Origin: Spirosoma luteum DSM 19990
GTDB lineage: Bacteria; Bacteroidota; Bacteroidia; Cytophagales; Spirosomataceae
DNA length: 64,000 nt
Direction: 5' to 3'
NCBI RefSeq assembly: GCF_000374065.1
Contig: NZ_KB893246.1
Location: forward strand, 372,001-436,000
The notes under the pieces are model-generated. The model was not told the DNA's origin, made no database searches, and saw only the letters and a list, made by a program, of their open reading frames with translations. How positions within the stretch are numbered: position 1 is the first letter of the stretch; every line of letters begins with the position of its first letter. The position numbers and the translations under genes are program-made. Positions 17,009-25,567 of the stretch are shown here, piece after piece.

Positions 17009-20000
17009 TTATGCGTGTACTTCTTTATTCGCTTCCTTTGATAGCTCTTCGTCCTTATTGCGAATCTTCGTCAGGTACGAGATTTGTGGCCTAACGTTGA
17101 TTTCTTCTAGTACATGGAATGCCCTGCCTTCCCGCTCCTCCATTAATATTTTAGAAATGGTACTTATCGGGTTGTTCATGTCCCCAAAAATAATGGCATT
17201 TGTTGGACATGCCTGCGAGCAAGCAGTTTGTACTTCATCTGGCTCCAACCGGCGACGCTCTTTTTTAGCCGTTAATTTACCCTCCTGAATACGTTGTACA
17301 CAAAATGAGCATTTTTCAATTACCCCACGCGACCGGACAGTTACATCAGGATTGATGCTCATTTTACCCAAATCGTTATTGTATTGATAATCGAAGTTGT
17401 CGTTATCGGTGTATTTGAACCAGTTGAATCGGCGAACTTTGTAAGGACAGTTGTTAGCACAGTAGCGCGTACCGACGCAACGGTTGTATGTCATCTGGTT
17501 CAACCCTTCTGTACTGTGGGTAGTGGCTAGAACCGGACATACTGTTTCACAAGGAGCATTGCTACAGTGTTGACATAGCATTGGCTGAAACGTAACCTCC
17601 GGGTTAGCCGAAGCTACTTCGAGCGCGGAGAAATCTTCGGCCTCTGCATCACTGCTGTAATAGCGGTCAATCCGCATCCAGTGCATCTCGCGCCGGTTGA
17701 TTACTTCCTGGCGACCTACAACCTGGATGTTATTTTCTGCATTACACGCAACGACACAGGTACCGCAACCGATACATGAGTTGAGGTCGATGATCATGCC
17801 CCATGAATGGTTCGGTTTTCCATAACCATCCCAAAGGGTAATGTCGGTAGCGTCGGTTTCTCCTTTCGATGTTTGTACTTTAGGCTCATGCCGGCCCGCC
17901 TTGGGATTCTTCTGGTACGATGCCAGACGCGACTCCTGCAACACAGCCGTACGACCCATTACAGTATCGTGTGTCTGCGTCTGAGCAATGACATGGGAAC
18001 CACTGGCTTTTTCGACTTTCACATTGAAAGCCGTATACATAACAAACCCATTGGCTATCATAGCAAGCGGATAGGCATTCTTACCAACACCATTGGCCGA
18101 CTTGCCTCCTTTTTCGCGCCCATACCCGATAGCTACAGAAACAGTATTGTCTGCCTGACCAGGTTGAATCAGCACCGGCAAATCAATAGACTTTCCGTTC
18201 ACAGATACCGTAACCATGTCATTTTGCGCAAGCCCCATATCATGAGCTGTCTTCTGCGAAAGAGCTGCGTAATTATCCCAGCAGGCTTTCGAGACGGGAT
18301 CGGGCAATTCCTGAAGAAAAGGGTTGTTGGCCATTGCACCCGTGCCGATACCAACTGATTCGTATAAAGCTAACTCCATACCCGTGGTTGGCTTATACCG
18401 TTGAGCAATGGCAGCACCGGCAGCAGCAACATTACCAGCAAAAGCAGCCCCGCCCCCTGAGACCTGACCGCTGTTCGGTTCAAATACACCAGCATTCAAA
18501 CTCTGTACCCAAAACTTTTCGAAGGAACTAAACTCTTCCGTTTCGGGAAAATAGTTGGTCTCCCAGTAATTTTTCAGGTATACCTGATAATCGTTTGGTT
18601 TACCGGCCCAAGTCAATAAGCTGGACTGGAACTGTCGTGTCTTGTAGATATTCGTGATGGCTGGCTGGGTAAGGCTATAATAGCCCTGTTTTGGCTCAGC
18701 GTCGTTCCAGCATTCCAGGTAGTGGGGGGCAGGTGTAATGTATTTCGTTAAAGATGCCGTTTCATCAGCTCTATCAGCAAAAGAAACAGATAAGGCTATT
18801 TTAGGGAGAGCCTCAGCTAACTCAGCACCGCGGGGATGATCATAGATGGGATTAGCTCCAAAGAACAGGGCAGCACCAACCCGACCTGCTTTAGCCTCAT
18901 TAATGAAGGCATTCATTTGCTGGTCATTACCCTGGCGGTAATTAACCGGCGTATCAATATCAATCGTTGTTCCGTAATTACCCAACAGGCCATTCAGGGC
19001 GTTAACAACGGTCTGTACATTTGGATCATTCGAGCCGGATATAACTAACGCTTTACCGCGTGAATTAGCCAGATCAGCAGCAGCTTTATCCAGATTTGCA
19101 ACCTCAACAGATGCTGTACCAATACTGGTACCACCTAACTTAGCTGCTACTTTGTTGTACAGAGCCGCAACAACTAGTCCTTCCTGAGATGGCTTGATAG
19201 CAGTACGATAATCAGCATTGGAACCAGTCATTGAAAGACCCGTCTCAAATTGATAATGCCGAGACATCGTTTTTTTACCGCCACCGATAGCACCAATCTT
19301 ACGCCCTTTAGCATAGGCATTCATAAATTCGATGGGGGCAATCCAAGAACCCAGAAAATCAGCATTGATACTTACAATAGTATCTGCCTTGCTGAAATCG
19401 TAAGAAGGAATAACTGCTTTACCAAAGGAACTCTGGTTAGCCTGTATCAGACCAGCAACTGAGTAAGCATCATACGTAATATGACGGGCTGTTGGATACT
19501 TAGTTATAAAGTCAGCCACAACTGCTTTCGTAGTCGGACTCAAAATAGTTGACGTAATAATACGAATCGCACCATTTTTTCCAGCAACTGAGTTGAGCTG
19601 GTTAACGATTTCCCGATCTGCTGTTGCCCAATCAATGTCAGCATCTCCCCGCTTAGGACCTTTCAGCTTATCGATGTCATAAAGCGAAAGAACGGATGCC
19701 TGAACACGAGCAGTTGTCCCCCCTTTCGATACACTTGATTGCTGATTGCCTTCAATCTTTATAGGCCTTCCTTCTCGGGTTTCCACAAGAACCGCAGCGT
19801 AATCGCCCCCTTCACTGAAAGTTGATGCGTAATAATCAGAAATCGTCGGGAACGTAAATTCTGGTTTATTAATATAGGGTATTGCCTTGTGAACGGGTGC
19901 TTCGCAGGCGGCCAATGTAACGGCTGCCATACCGAAGCCCATTACTTTCAGAAAGTCACGGCGTTGAGTATCTGAACCTCCAAGCAAACCATTTAGGTCC

Positions 20001-20116
20001 TTCGAGGATTCAATTGAGTCAGGATTAGCAAATTCGCTATTGGCGTTTTTAACAAACGTTGCATCATTACGTAATTCCTCAACCCCTTTCCAATACCGTT
20101 TAGATGTATTTTCCAT
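17009..20116 (-). CDS. actB: Alternative Complex III subunit ActB, Fe-S protein with molybdopterin-enzyme-like domain
   Basis: A 1035-residue subunit. The N-terminus begins with the YWKGVEELRN motif of the extended Tat leader found in this family, followed by a twin-arginine segment QRRDFLKVMGFG (Arg52-Arg53) and a lipobox-like TLAAC (Cys71). Next comes a large domain resembling molybdopterin oxidoreductases, which in characterised ActB has no molybdenum cofactor. The C-terminal ferredoxin-like domain has four Cys groups: CIGCGTCVVAC, CQHCSNAPCETVC, the CVGTRYCANNC group, and CSFC with a later CSQAC. These would hold the cluster chain that takes electrons from quinol to the haems of ActA. The start is ATG 20116; the frame extends to a TTG upstream. 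Confidence 0.95.
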   Translation of the reverse strand: MENTSKRYWKGVEELRNDATFVKNANSEFANPDSIESSKDLNGLLGGSDTQRRDFLKVMGFGMAAVTLAACEAPVHKAIPYINKPEFTFPTISDYYASTFSEGGDYAAVLVETREGRPIKIEGNQQSSVSKGGTTARVQASVLSLYDIDKLKGPKRGDADIDWATADREIVNQLNSVAGKNGAIRIITSTILSPTTKAVVADFITKYPTARHITYDAYSVAGLIQANQSSFGKAVIPSYDFSKADTIVSINADFLGSWIAPIEFMNAYAKGRKIGAIGGGKKTMSRHYQFETGLSMTGSNADYRTAIKPSQEGLVVAALYNKVAAKLGGTSIGTASVEVANLDKAAADLANSRGKALVISGSNDPNVQTVVNALNGLLGNYGTTIDIDTPVNYRQGNDQQMNAFINEAKAGRVGAALFFGANPIYDHPRGAELAEALPKIALSVSFADRADETASLTKYITPAPHYLECWNDAEPKQGYYSLTQPAITNIYKTRQFQSSLLTWAGKPNDYQVYLKNYWETNYFPETEEFSSFEKFWVQSLNAGVFEPNSGQVSGGGAAFAGNVAAAGAAIAQRYKPTTGMELALYESVGIGTGAMANNPFLQELPDPVSKACWDNYAALSQKTAHDMGLAQNDMVTVSVNGKSIDLPVLIQPGQADNTVSVAIGYGREKGGKSANGVGKNAYPLAMIANGFVMYTAFNVKVEKASGSHVIAQTQTHDTVMGRTAVLQESRLASYQKNPKAGRHEPKVQTSKGETDATDITLWDGYGKPNHSWGMIIDLNSCIGCGTCVVACNAENNIQVVGRQEVINRREMHWMRIDRYYSSDAEAEDFSALEVASANPEVTFQPMLCQHCSNAPCETVCPVLATTHSTEGLNQMTYNRCVGTRYCANNCPYKVRRFNWFKYTDNDNFDYQYNNDLGKMSINPDVTVRSRGVIEKCSFCVQRIQEGKLTAKKERRRLEPDEVQTACSQACPTNAIIFGDMNNPISTISKILMEEREGRAFHVLEEINVRPQISYLTKIRNKDEELSKEANKEVHA

Positions 20117-20220
20117 GCTTGTTGTATGCGGCAATGGTTAAAATGAAATGTATAGTTTACGATAAGTATTATTCAATGACTGACTTATTCGCCATTATAC
20201 ATTGCTTATTATCAGATTGA

Positions 20221-21513
20221 TTAATAGTGACACTTGGAACACTCCAGACCACCAATATTGGCCACTTTAAGCGGTTCGCTGCTTTCCTTCCGATGAATAG
20301 CTACTAACTTATCGTAGTATGCATTGTCTTTGGTGTTTACCTCCGTACGACGGTGACAGTCAATACACCAGCCCATTGTCAGCGATGAGCGTTGCTCTAC
20401 TACTTCCATGTTTTGAATTTCGCCATGGCAAGTCTGGCACTGCACATTACCCACGTTTACATGCTGAGCGTGGTTGAAGTAAGCCAAGTCGGGCAGGTTG
20501 TGAACTCGGACCCATTCAATCGGCCGGTTGGTTTCGATAGCCGCGTAAATCTTCTGAATTTCTGGCGATTCTTTTTTAATCACGCCATGGCAGTTCATAC
20601 AAATGTTTGCCGCCGGAATAGTAGCGCTTTTCCCTTTCTGAGCACCTGTATGACAGTAGTTACAATCAATTTTGTACTGCCCTGCGTGTAGTTTATGCGA
20701 GTAGGCAATTGGCTGCTTTGGCGCATATCCCTTTTGAATACCAATACTATACGCACCATCAATTGTTTCTTTCGTTGCCACTAATAAAAACAGGATGATA
20801 ACGATTGAACGAAGTGTCGGGTTATTAAAGGCATCTGACATACCCGTTTTAAGCCGTTGACCAAATGACGACGTCTGTATATTTTCCGTTGTAACCGGCG
20901 ATACGGCTTTAGACAGTATAGTCACGATAACCAGTAAAACACCCAGCACCAGCAGCATAACAATCAGCAACGCCACCAGAACGAACGTGAACAATTCGGA
21001 AGGCCCGCCACTTGATATTGAAGTTCCACCTGAATTACCCACACCACCTGCATTTTTAGTGTCTTTTCCTGCCTCCAAGGAAGCCTCTTGTGCTGGTTTA
21101 CTCGCCTGATCAATGTAAGCGAGCATACCATCAATGTCTGCATCCGACAAACCGGGGAAGCTCGGCATTTGCACTTTACCGTTTGCATTAAATACCTGAT
21201 TGGCATACGCATCACCACTAGCAATAACGGCCGATGAGTTCCGGATCCACTTATGCAACCAATCCCGGCTAGGTGCCCGCTCTTCAATTCCTTTAAGACC
21301 TGGTCCTACAACCTTCTCTCCCGTTACCGCGTGACACTGGGCACAGTTATTGGTAAACAGGGTCTTTCCTTTCTCAGCATCGCCACCGCCCGCTGGAGCA
21401 GCAGCGGCAGGTGCGCCACCAGCAGTTGAGTCCTGCGCTTTCACATGATTGCTGAAAACCAGCAACATTAAAGACAGAAAGACAACACTGCTGAGTTTAT
21501 ATACATAACTCAT
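20221..21513 (-). CDS. actA: Alternative Complex III subunit ActA, six-CXXCH multihaem cytochrome
   Basis: A 430-residue exported membrane cytochrome and the first gene of the operon. After a signal peptide and Ala/Gly-rich linker, a class I cytochrome c domain (CAQCH) spans about residues 45-140. A hydrophobic segment near 175-200 and a second near 235-255 follow. The C-terminal part has five more haem motifs: CNYCH, CMNCH, CQTCH, CIDCH and CSKCH at the extreme C-terminus. ActA in the well-studied complexes is a pentahaem protein, so the N-terminal monohaem domain is an addition or lineage fusion. I start at ATG 21513 (MSYVYK); the open frame runs 30 codons further but through the promoter. 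Confidence 0.94.
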   Translation of the reverse strand: MSYVYKLSSVVFLSLMLLVFSNHVKAQDSTAGGAPAAAAPAGGGDAEKGKTLFTNNCAQCHAVTGEKVVGPGLKGIEERAPSRDWLHKWIRNSSAVIASGDAYANQVFNANGKVQMPSFPGLSDADIDGMLAYIDQASKPAQEASLEAGKDTKNAGGVGNSGGTSISSGGPSELFTFVLVALLIVMLLVLGVLLVIVTILSKAVSPVTTENIQTSSFGQRLKTGMSDAFNNPTLRSIVIILFLLVATKETIDGAYSIGIQKGYAPKQPIAYSHKLHAGQYKIDCNYCHTGAQKGKSATIPAANICMNCHGVIKKESPEIQKIYAAIETNRPIEWVRVHNLPDLAYFNHAQHVNVGNVQCQTCHGEIQNMEVVEQRSSLTMGWCIDCHRRTEVNTKDNAYYDKLVAIHRKESSEPLKVANIGGLECSKCHY

Positions 21514-21572
21514 TTTACGAACTACATTAATTGAGTGAATCAACATAATCACTACTGCTTTTTTATTGACCC

Positions 21573-21604
21573 CAAAAGTACGACACGATTGCTGTATAGG
21601 CAAA
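21573..21604 (-). promoter_or_regulatory. promoter of the act-cox operon
   Basis: On the minus strand TTTG (21604-21601) and TACTTTTG (21580-21573) are separated by 20 bases, an exact fit to the Bacteroidota -33/-7 pattern TTTG-N20-TAnnTTTG. Transcription would start about 50 bases before the actA ATG. Confidence 0.75.
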
Positions 21605-21792
21605 AATTGGTGTTTAGTTATTTTTCACGCTTTTTTATTTATATTGTTTCTAATTAACTCAATAATTATGCGCTACAAACGCAGATAGCATTGCATAATC
21701 GAACTACTTTCACACCATAAAAAATGCCATTTTGCTAACCCCAGCGTGAGTATCAGCAAAATGGCAAATAGCTATATAATATGTCTTCGAAG

Positions 21793-21863
21793 AGGTTCCG
21801 AGCGGATTCGAACCGCTGTACGAGGTTTTGCAGACCACTGCCTAGCCACTCGGCCACGGAACC
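21793..21863 (-). tRNA. tRNA-Cys (GCA)
   Basis: Minus-strand cloverleaf of 71 bases: 7-base-pair acceptor stem GGTTCCG/CGGAACC with discriminator T, D arm GCC...GGC, anticodon loop CTGCAAA with anticodon GCA, and T arm AGCGG-TTCGAAT-CCGCT. The anticodon stem has one T-T mismatch at its second pair. CCA is not encoded. It lies between actA and rpsA, downstream of the rpsA terminator, and has its own promoter-like box. Confidence 0.93.
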
Positions 21864-21872
21864 TTATTCAAC

Positions 21873-21902
21873 CCCAAATGCATGGCTTCCCGTGCATTTG
21901 GG
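21873..21902 (-). other. hairpin at the tRNA-Cys precursor 5' leader
   Basis: Perfect 10-base arms (CCCAAATGCA at 21873-21882, TGCATTTGGG at 21893-21902) with a 10-base loop fill the leader between the -7 box and the tRNA 5' end. It could guide tRNA end processing or simply stabilise the precursor. Confidence 0.5.
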
Positions 21903-21906
21903 AGTG

Positions 21907-21914
21907 CAAACATA
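21907..21914 (-). promoter_or_regulatory. -7 promoter box for tRNA-Cys
   Basis: The minus strand reads TATGTTTG, an exact TAnnTTTG box about 45 bases before the tRNA. No TTTG is found at the usual -33 spacing. Confidence 0.5.
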
Positions 21915-21951
21915 CGATTTTATCCGGTATTGGTAAAAGGTATAGCCAAAA

Positions 21952-21983
21952 AAAGCCCCTGTACTTGAAAAGTCAGGGGCTTT
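21952..21983 (-). terminator. intrinsic terminator of rpsA
   Basis: Arms AAAGCCCCTG (21952-21961) and CAGGGGCTTT (21974-21983) form a 10-base-pair stem. On the minus strand it is followed by a run of T. It lies about 20 bases after the rpsA stop and insulates rpsA from tRNA-Cys. Confidence 0.88.
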
Positions 21984-22004
21984 CGGTATAAATGGATGAA
22001 CGCT

Positions 22005-23786
22005 CTAGTTACGTCCTTCCAGTTGCTCTTTCAATGCGGCTAATGCATCAATGTCACCTAAGGTAGCACCACGCTCAGGAGCCGAAGGAGTAGCCTTGGC
22101 AGTTGCAGCTTTTGCGGCCTTCTGCTCTTTCACAGGCTCATTCTGCTCCTGCCACGTCTTCGAGTGCGACAGCATGATACGCTTCTCGTCTTTCGAGAAT
22201 TCAGTTACGCGGAAGTCGAGGGATTCACCAACTTCAGCAAACGTACCGTCTTCTTTGGACAGATTCTTCAGGGAAGAGAAACCTTCAATACCGTACGGTA
22301 ACTCAAGGGTAGCCATCTTATCATTCTTGCTCAGGATAGTACACTTGTGTACTGTACCCACGGCAAACACGGTTTCAAAGGTATCCCATGGATTTTCTTC
22401 AAGCTGCTTGTGACCCAATGCCAGACGACGGTTGTCCACGTCCAGTTCCAGAACAACAACTTCCAGTTCGTCGCCAACTTTTATAAAATCCGAAGGGTGC
22501 TTGATTTTCTTCGTCCAGGAAAGGTCAGACACGTGTACCAGACCGTCAATCCCTTCTTCCAGTTCCAGGAACAAGCCGAAGTTGGTCAGGTTACGTACCG
22601 TACCTTTATGTTTAGTACTGACGGCGTACTTAGCCCGCAGTTCTGGACGAGTCCATGGGTCCTCAGTCAGTTGTTTGATGCCGAGCGACATTTTACGGTC
22701 GTTCCGGTCAAGCGTGAGTACCTGAGCCTCTACTTCATCACCTACTTTCAGGAATTCCTGTGGGTTACGCAGATGCTGCGACCACGACATTTCCGATACG
22801 TGAATAAGGCCTTCAACACCAGGCTGAATTTCGAGGAATGCGCCGTAATCAGCCACATTAACGATTTTACCTTTCACTTTCGAACCGACCTGGATTTCTT
22901 CAGCCAAAGCATCCCAGGGGTGAGCCTGTAGTTGCTTCATGCCCAGCGAAATCCGCTTCTTGTCTTCGTCGAAATCAAGTACAACAACGTTGACTTTCTG
23001 GTCGAGATTAAGGACTTCGGAGGGGTGACTGATACGACCCCACGAGATATCCGTGATGTGCAACAGACCATCTACACCGCCAAGGTCGATGAACACTCCG
23101 AAGTTGGTCATATTCTTGATAACGCCTTCCAGTACCTGACCTTTCTCAAGGTTATTCAGGATTTGAGCGCGCTGTGCTTCAAGATCTTTCTCGATCAGGA
23201 CTTTATGCGAAACGACGACGTTGTCGTTAGCATAATTGATCTTAACCACTTTCACTTCCATTTTCTTACCAACGAAGATATCGAAATCTCGAATTGGCTT
23301 CACATCGATTTGTGAACCAGGCAAGAACGCTTCAACACTATAAATATCAACGATCAGACCACCTTTCGTCCGGCGTTTTACGAATCCATCAATAACGAGG
23401 TCTTCGTCCAGTGCCTTCTGAATTTTCTGCCAGGCAGTGATTACTTTCGCTTTCTTGCGCGATAGAACCAACTGGCCGTTGGGGTCTTCCTGATTCTCTA
23501 CATACACTTCCACTTCGTCACCCATCTTCAGATCCGGAATATCCCGAAATTCAGAAGCAGGCACCAAGCCATCCGACTTAAAGCCGATATTAAGTAATAC
23601 TTCCCGATCTGTTATCCCAACGACGGTACCCATTACTACTTCCTTCTCCTTAACCTCCGACAATGTATTGTCGTACAGTTCTAACATCCGGTTGCGCTCG
23701 TCATCCGAATACCCAGTCCCAAATCCTTTGTTGTCTGCCCGATCCCAGTCGAATGCCGGCAGTTCGCGTTGCTGCGTTTTGCTCAT
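22005..23786 (-). CDS. rpsA: 30S ribosomal protein S1
   Basis: A 593-residue protein with six S1 RNA-binding repeats at roughly residues 50-115, 135-200, 217-285, 303-372, 390-459 and 476-545. Repeats 3 to 5 are the most canonical (GVFIDLGGVDGLLHITDISW and close copies). Repeat 6 is more diverged. An acidic N-terminus and an Ala/Lys-rich C-terminal tail flank them. S1 helps mRNAs onto the 30S subunit. I start at ATG 23786 (MSKTQQREL); the frame is open 65 codons further upstream but that stretch crosses the -7 box and is not S1-like. Confidence 0.96.
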   Translation of the reverse strand: MSKTQQRELPAFDWDRADNKGFGTGYSDDERNRMLELYDNTLSEVKEKEVVMGTVVGITDREVLLNIGFKSDGLVPASEFRDIPDLKMGDEVEVYVENQEDPNGQLVLSRKKAKVITAWQKIQKALDEDLVIDGFVKRRTKGGLIVDIYSVEAFLPGSQIDVKPIRDFDIFVGKKMEVKVVKINYANDNVVVSHKVLIEKDLEAQRAQILNNLEKGQVLEGVIKNMTNFGVFIDLGGVDGLLHITDISWGRISHPSEVLNLDQKVNVVVLDFDEDKKRISLGMKQLQAHPWDALAEEIQVGSKVKGKIVNVADYGAFLEIQPGVEGLIHVSEMSWSQHLRNPQEFLKVGDEVEAQVLTLDRNDRKMSLGIKQLTEDPWTRPELRAKYAVSTKHKGTVRNLTNFGLFLELEEGIDGLVHVSDLSWTKKIKHPSDFIKVGDELEVVVLELDVDNRRLALGHKQLEENPWDTFETVFAVGTVHKCTILSKNDKMATLELPYGIEGFSSLKNLSKEDGTFAEVGESLDFRVTEFSKDEKRIMLSHSKTWQEQNEPVKEQKAAKAATAKATPSAPERGATLGDIDALAALKEQLEGRN

Positions 23787-23880
23787 AAAAAAGTTTCCTG
23801 ACCCACTCAGTACATCAGCCCGTAGGTCAATGGCAGGCTGACTTTTAGTTGTAAAAAATGATCCTCTCGAAAAAGGACTG

Positions 23881-23888
23881 CAAAGATA
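23881..23888 (-). promoter_or_regulatory. -7 promoter box of rpsA
   Basis: The minus strand reads TATCTTTG, an exact TAnnTTTG match about 95 bases before the rpsA ATG. No clear TTTG at -33. The long leader could carry autoregulation, which I cannot show. Confidence 0.55.
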
Positions 23889-23962
23889 GTAATTGCTATC
23901 CGAAAAAAGTTTAGGAATAGAGAATACTCTTTGAAATTGAGGGAGTAAGGTATCAAAACACG

Positions 23963-24010
23963 CAAAAAGTCGGGGTGGCATACCAGTTGGTATGCCACCC
24001 CGACTTTTTG
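23963..24010 (-). terminator. 23-bp perfect hairpin after the HNH gene
   Basis: An uninterrupted inverted repeat (arms 23963-23985 and 23988-24010, two-base centre), with A-rich and T-rich outer ends. It lies 13 bases after the stop of the HNH gene and upstream of the rpsA promoter. It would act as an intrinsic terminator on either strand. GC-rich inner arms make it unusually strong. Confidence 0.8.
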
Positions 24011-24022
24011 TGGTTTACGCGT

Positions 24023-24538
24023 TCAATTGAAGGCTTTTTCTTTCTTTGCCAGAAAAGGCATCCAACTTTGCTCAATAGTACCGGAAAATTCGCGCAAAAA
24101 AACCAGAAACGTAGGTTTAAACGGTTTCTGGCGCAGTTTTATATTGGCTTCTTCGGGGGTGAAGTCTCCTTTCCTGGAATTACACCTTTTACAGGCTGTT
24201 GACAGATTATCCCAACTGGTTTTTCCACCCCTCGACTTTGGCATTACATGATCGAGCGTCAGATCGTCGGCAGTACCGCAGTACTGACAATGGTAGCCGT
24301 CACGTTTGAAGATATTTTGCCGGGTAAGCATTACACCTTTGTACGGCAAATTAATGTAGCGGTGAAGCCGGATGACCGTTGGCATTGGAAACTCGGCGGA
24401 TACGGTTCGAAGCATAAACTGCTCTGATTCGGCCACGAGTTCAGCTTTGTTCAAATAAACCAGCAGGAATGCTTTTGGAACGGAGCATATGCTGAGCGCA
24501 CTGTAATCTTGATTTAAGACTAATACTTTCCTGCCCAT
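24023..24538 (-). CDS. HNH endonuclease family protein
   Basis: A 171-residue protein that starts at ATG 24538 (MGRKVLVLNQDYSAL), the usual N-terminus of this widespread family. The C-terminal half has the HNH fold: a CQYC pair, LDHVMPKSRGG with the catalytic His, a WDNL Asn, and ACKRCN with the second zinc Cys pair. Such proteins are common single genes in Bacteroidota and cyanobacteria; their cellular substrate is unknown. There is no partner methylase, so a restriction role is not supported. A perfect DnaA box lies 40 bases upstream. Confidence 0.88.
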   Translation of the reverse strand: MGRKVLVLNQDYSALSICSVPKAFLLVYLNKAELVAESEQFMLRTVSAEFPMPTVIRLHRYINLPYKGVMLTRQNIFKRDGYHCQYCGTADDLTLDHVMPKSRGGKTSWDNLSTACKRCNSRKGDFTPEEANIKLRQKPFKPTFLVFLREFSGTIEQSWMPFLAKKEKAFN

Positions 24539-24578
24539 GTTACGTTTAGATGCCACTGTACGGTAGCAAGTTACAGAG

Positions 24579-24587
24579 TTATCCACA
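24579..24587 (+). promoter_or_regulatory. single perfect DnaA box
   Basis: TTATCCACA matches the DnaA-box consensus exactly, in the spacer between smpB and the HNH gene. Only one copy is visible, without a clustered set or AT-rich unwinding element, so this is not evidence for the replication origin. It may be chance or a regulatory site. Confidence 0.35.
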
Positions 24588-24613
24588 TAAGGTCAAGAAT
24601 TGTGAAAAATTTA

Positions 24614-25075
24614 TCAGTACCGCTCGCGCTGCATATCCCGCTCTACTTCACGCTCTTTAATACTGTCGCGTTTGTCGTATAATTTCTTTCCTTTAGCCAG
24701 CGCAATATCGACTTTGGCAAATCCACGTTCATTGGTAAATAAACGGGTTGGCACAATGGTAAGACCCTGGTCTTTTAGTTTTTCATTCAGCTTTCGTATC
24801 TCCCGTTTGGTAAGCAGAAGTTTACGGTCCCGCAGGGGTTCGTGGTTGTAATGCGTTCCTTCCGTATACACGGCAATACTCATTTGCCGGATAAACAACT
24901 CATCGTTGAGAATGAGACAGTAGGCGTCCTGCAAATTCACTTTTCCCTGCCGAATGGATTTAATTTCGGTACCGGTTAGTACAATACCAGCCGTAAACGT
25001 TTCCAGAAACGCGTATTCAAACGAAGCTCTTCGGTTTCGAATTTCGACTTGCTTAACAATAGAGGCAGAAGCCAT
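24614..25075 (-). CDS. smpB: SsrA-binding protein SmpB
   Basis: A 153-residue protein with the OB-fold core of SmpB (EIRNRRASFEYAFLETF, then GTEIKSIRQGKVNL) and the basic C-terminal tail starting GKKLYDKRD. SmpB binds tmRNA and brings it to stalled ribosomes for trans-translation. The tmRNA gene is not in this window. Usual length and clear ATG at 25075. Confidence 0.96.
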   Translation of the reverse strand: MASASIVKQVEIRNRRASFEYAFLETFTAGIVLTGTEIKSIRQGKVNLQDAYCLILNDELFIRQMSIAVYTEGTHYNHEPLRDRKLLLTKREIRKLNEKLKDQGLTIVPTRLFTNERGFAKVDIALAKGKKLYDKRDSIKEREVERDMQRERY

Positions 25076-25120
25076 AAACTTATTTTTTTAGTAAGCAGTG
25101 GGTTGCAGTCTGTTAAATGC

Positions 25121-25513
25121 CTAACGTAATCGCCTTAGTAAACTCTCCCCTAATACTAGCACAACTAATCCTGGCAACAGGATGGCTCCAGCCCGAAACC
25201 CCGCCCCGGTTAGTTTATAAATGCCCGTATTATACTGTGTAAAGCTCTGAAATAGATAGTAAATCGCCCCGGCCAGTAAGGCAATGGTAATGCCAATACA
25301 CAACGGTTGGCTCAATTGCCGGATTCCCCAAGCCATTAGCGCTGCTACAACCACAACCAGCGAAACGGTACCCAGTGCCTTTGGAAAGGTCTCAATAGCA
25401 CCGTAATCAAAAAAGAATATGCCCGCTTTACCGACGATATTTGGGTGTGCCAGAAGCCAGGCGTCAAGGACAATGAGTACTATAAGGAAGATATAAAGGG
25501 AAGGATTACGCAT
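25121..25513 (-). CDS. small four-span membrane protein, hypothetical
   Basis: A 130-residue protein made almost entirely of four hydrophobic segments (about residues 4-22, 46-65, 70-88 and 104-123) joined by short loops with conserved-looking FFDYGAIETFPK between spans 1 and 2. I do not recognise a family. It lies between smpB and uvrA on the same strand, with gaps of 45 and 54 bases, so co-transcription is possible. Inner-membrane location is likely. Confidence 0.55.
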   Translation of the reverse strand: MRNPSLYIFLIVLIVLDAWLLAHPNIVGKAGIFFFDYGAIETFPKALGTVSLVVVVAALMAWGIRQLSQPLCIGITIALLAGAIYYLFQSFTQYNTGIYKLTGAGFRAGAILLPGLVVLVLGESLLRRLR

Positions 25514-25567
25514 GTAATTACGATTCGGGTTGTGGCTAAACCAACGCCATGTGGTATTTACGTATTG

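Noticed and set aside
17807..18358. 183-codon plus-strand frame opposite actB
   Set aside because: It is fully antisense to a strongly conserved gene, has no recognisable domain, and its composition follows from the actB codons.
20964..21287. Possible frameshift or second gene inside actA
   Set aside because: The alternative frame is a shadow; the actA frame is continuous and all six haem motifs are in that frame.
22347..22931. 194-codon plus-strand frame opposite rpsA
   Set aside because: It is antisense to the S1 repeats and partly repetitive for that reason; no family features.
23787..23981. N-terminal extension of ribosomal protein S1 by 65 codons
   Set aside because: It runs through the probable promoter box and does not resemble S1; the ATG at 23786 gives the normal protein start.
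24023..24538. HNH gene as part of a restriction or defence system
   Set aside because: There is no methylase or other defence gene nearby, and the family is a widespread solitary housekeeping-type gene.
24579..24587. Replication origin suggested by a perfect DnaA box
   Set aside because: Only one box, no AT-rich unwinding region, and no dnaA, dnaN or similar gene nearby.
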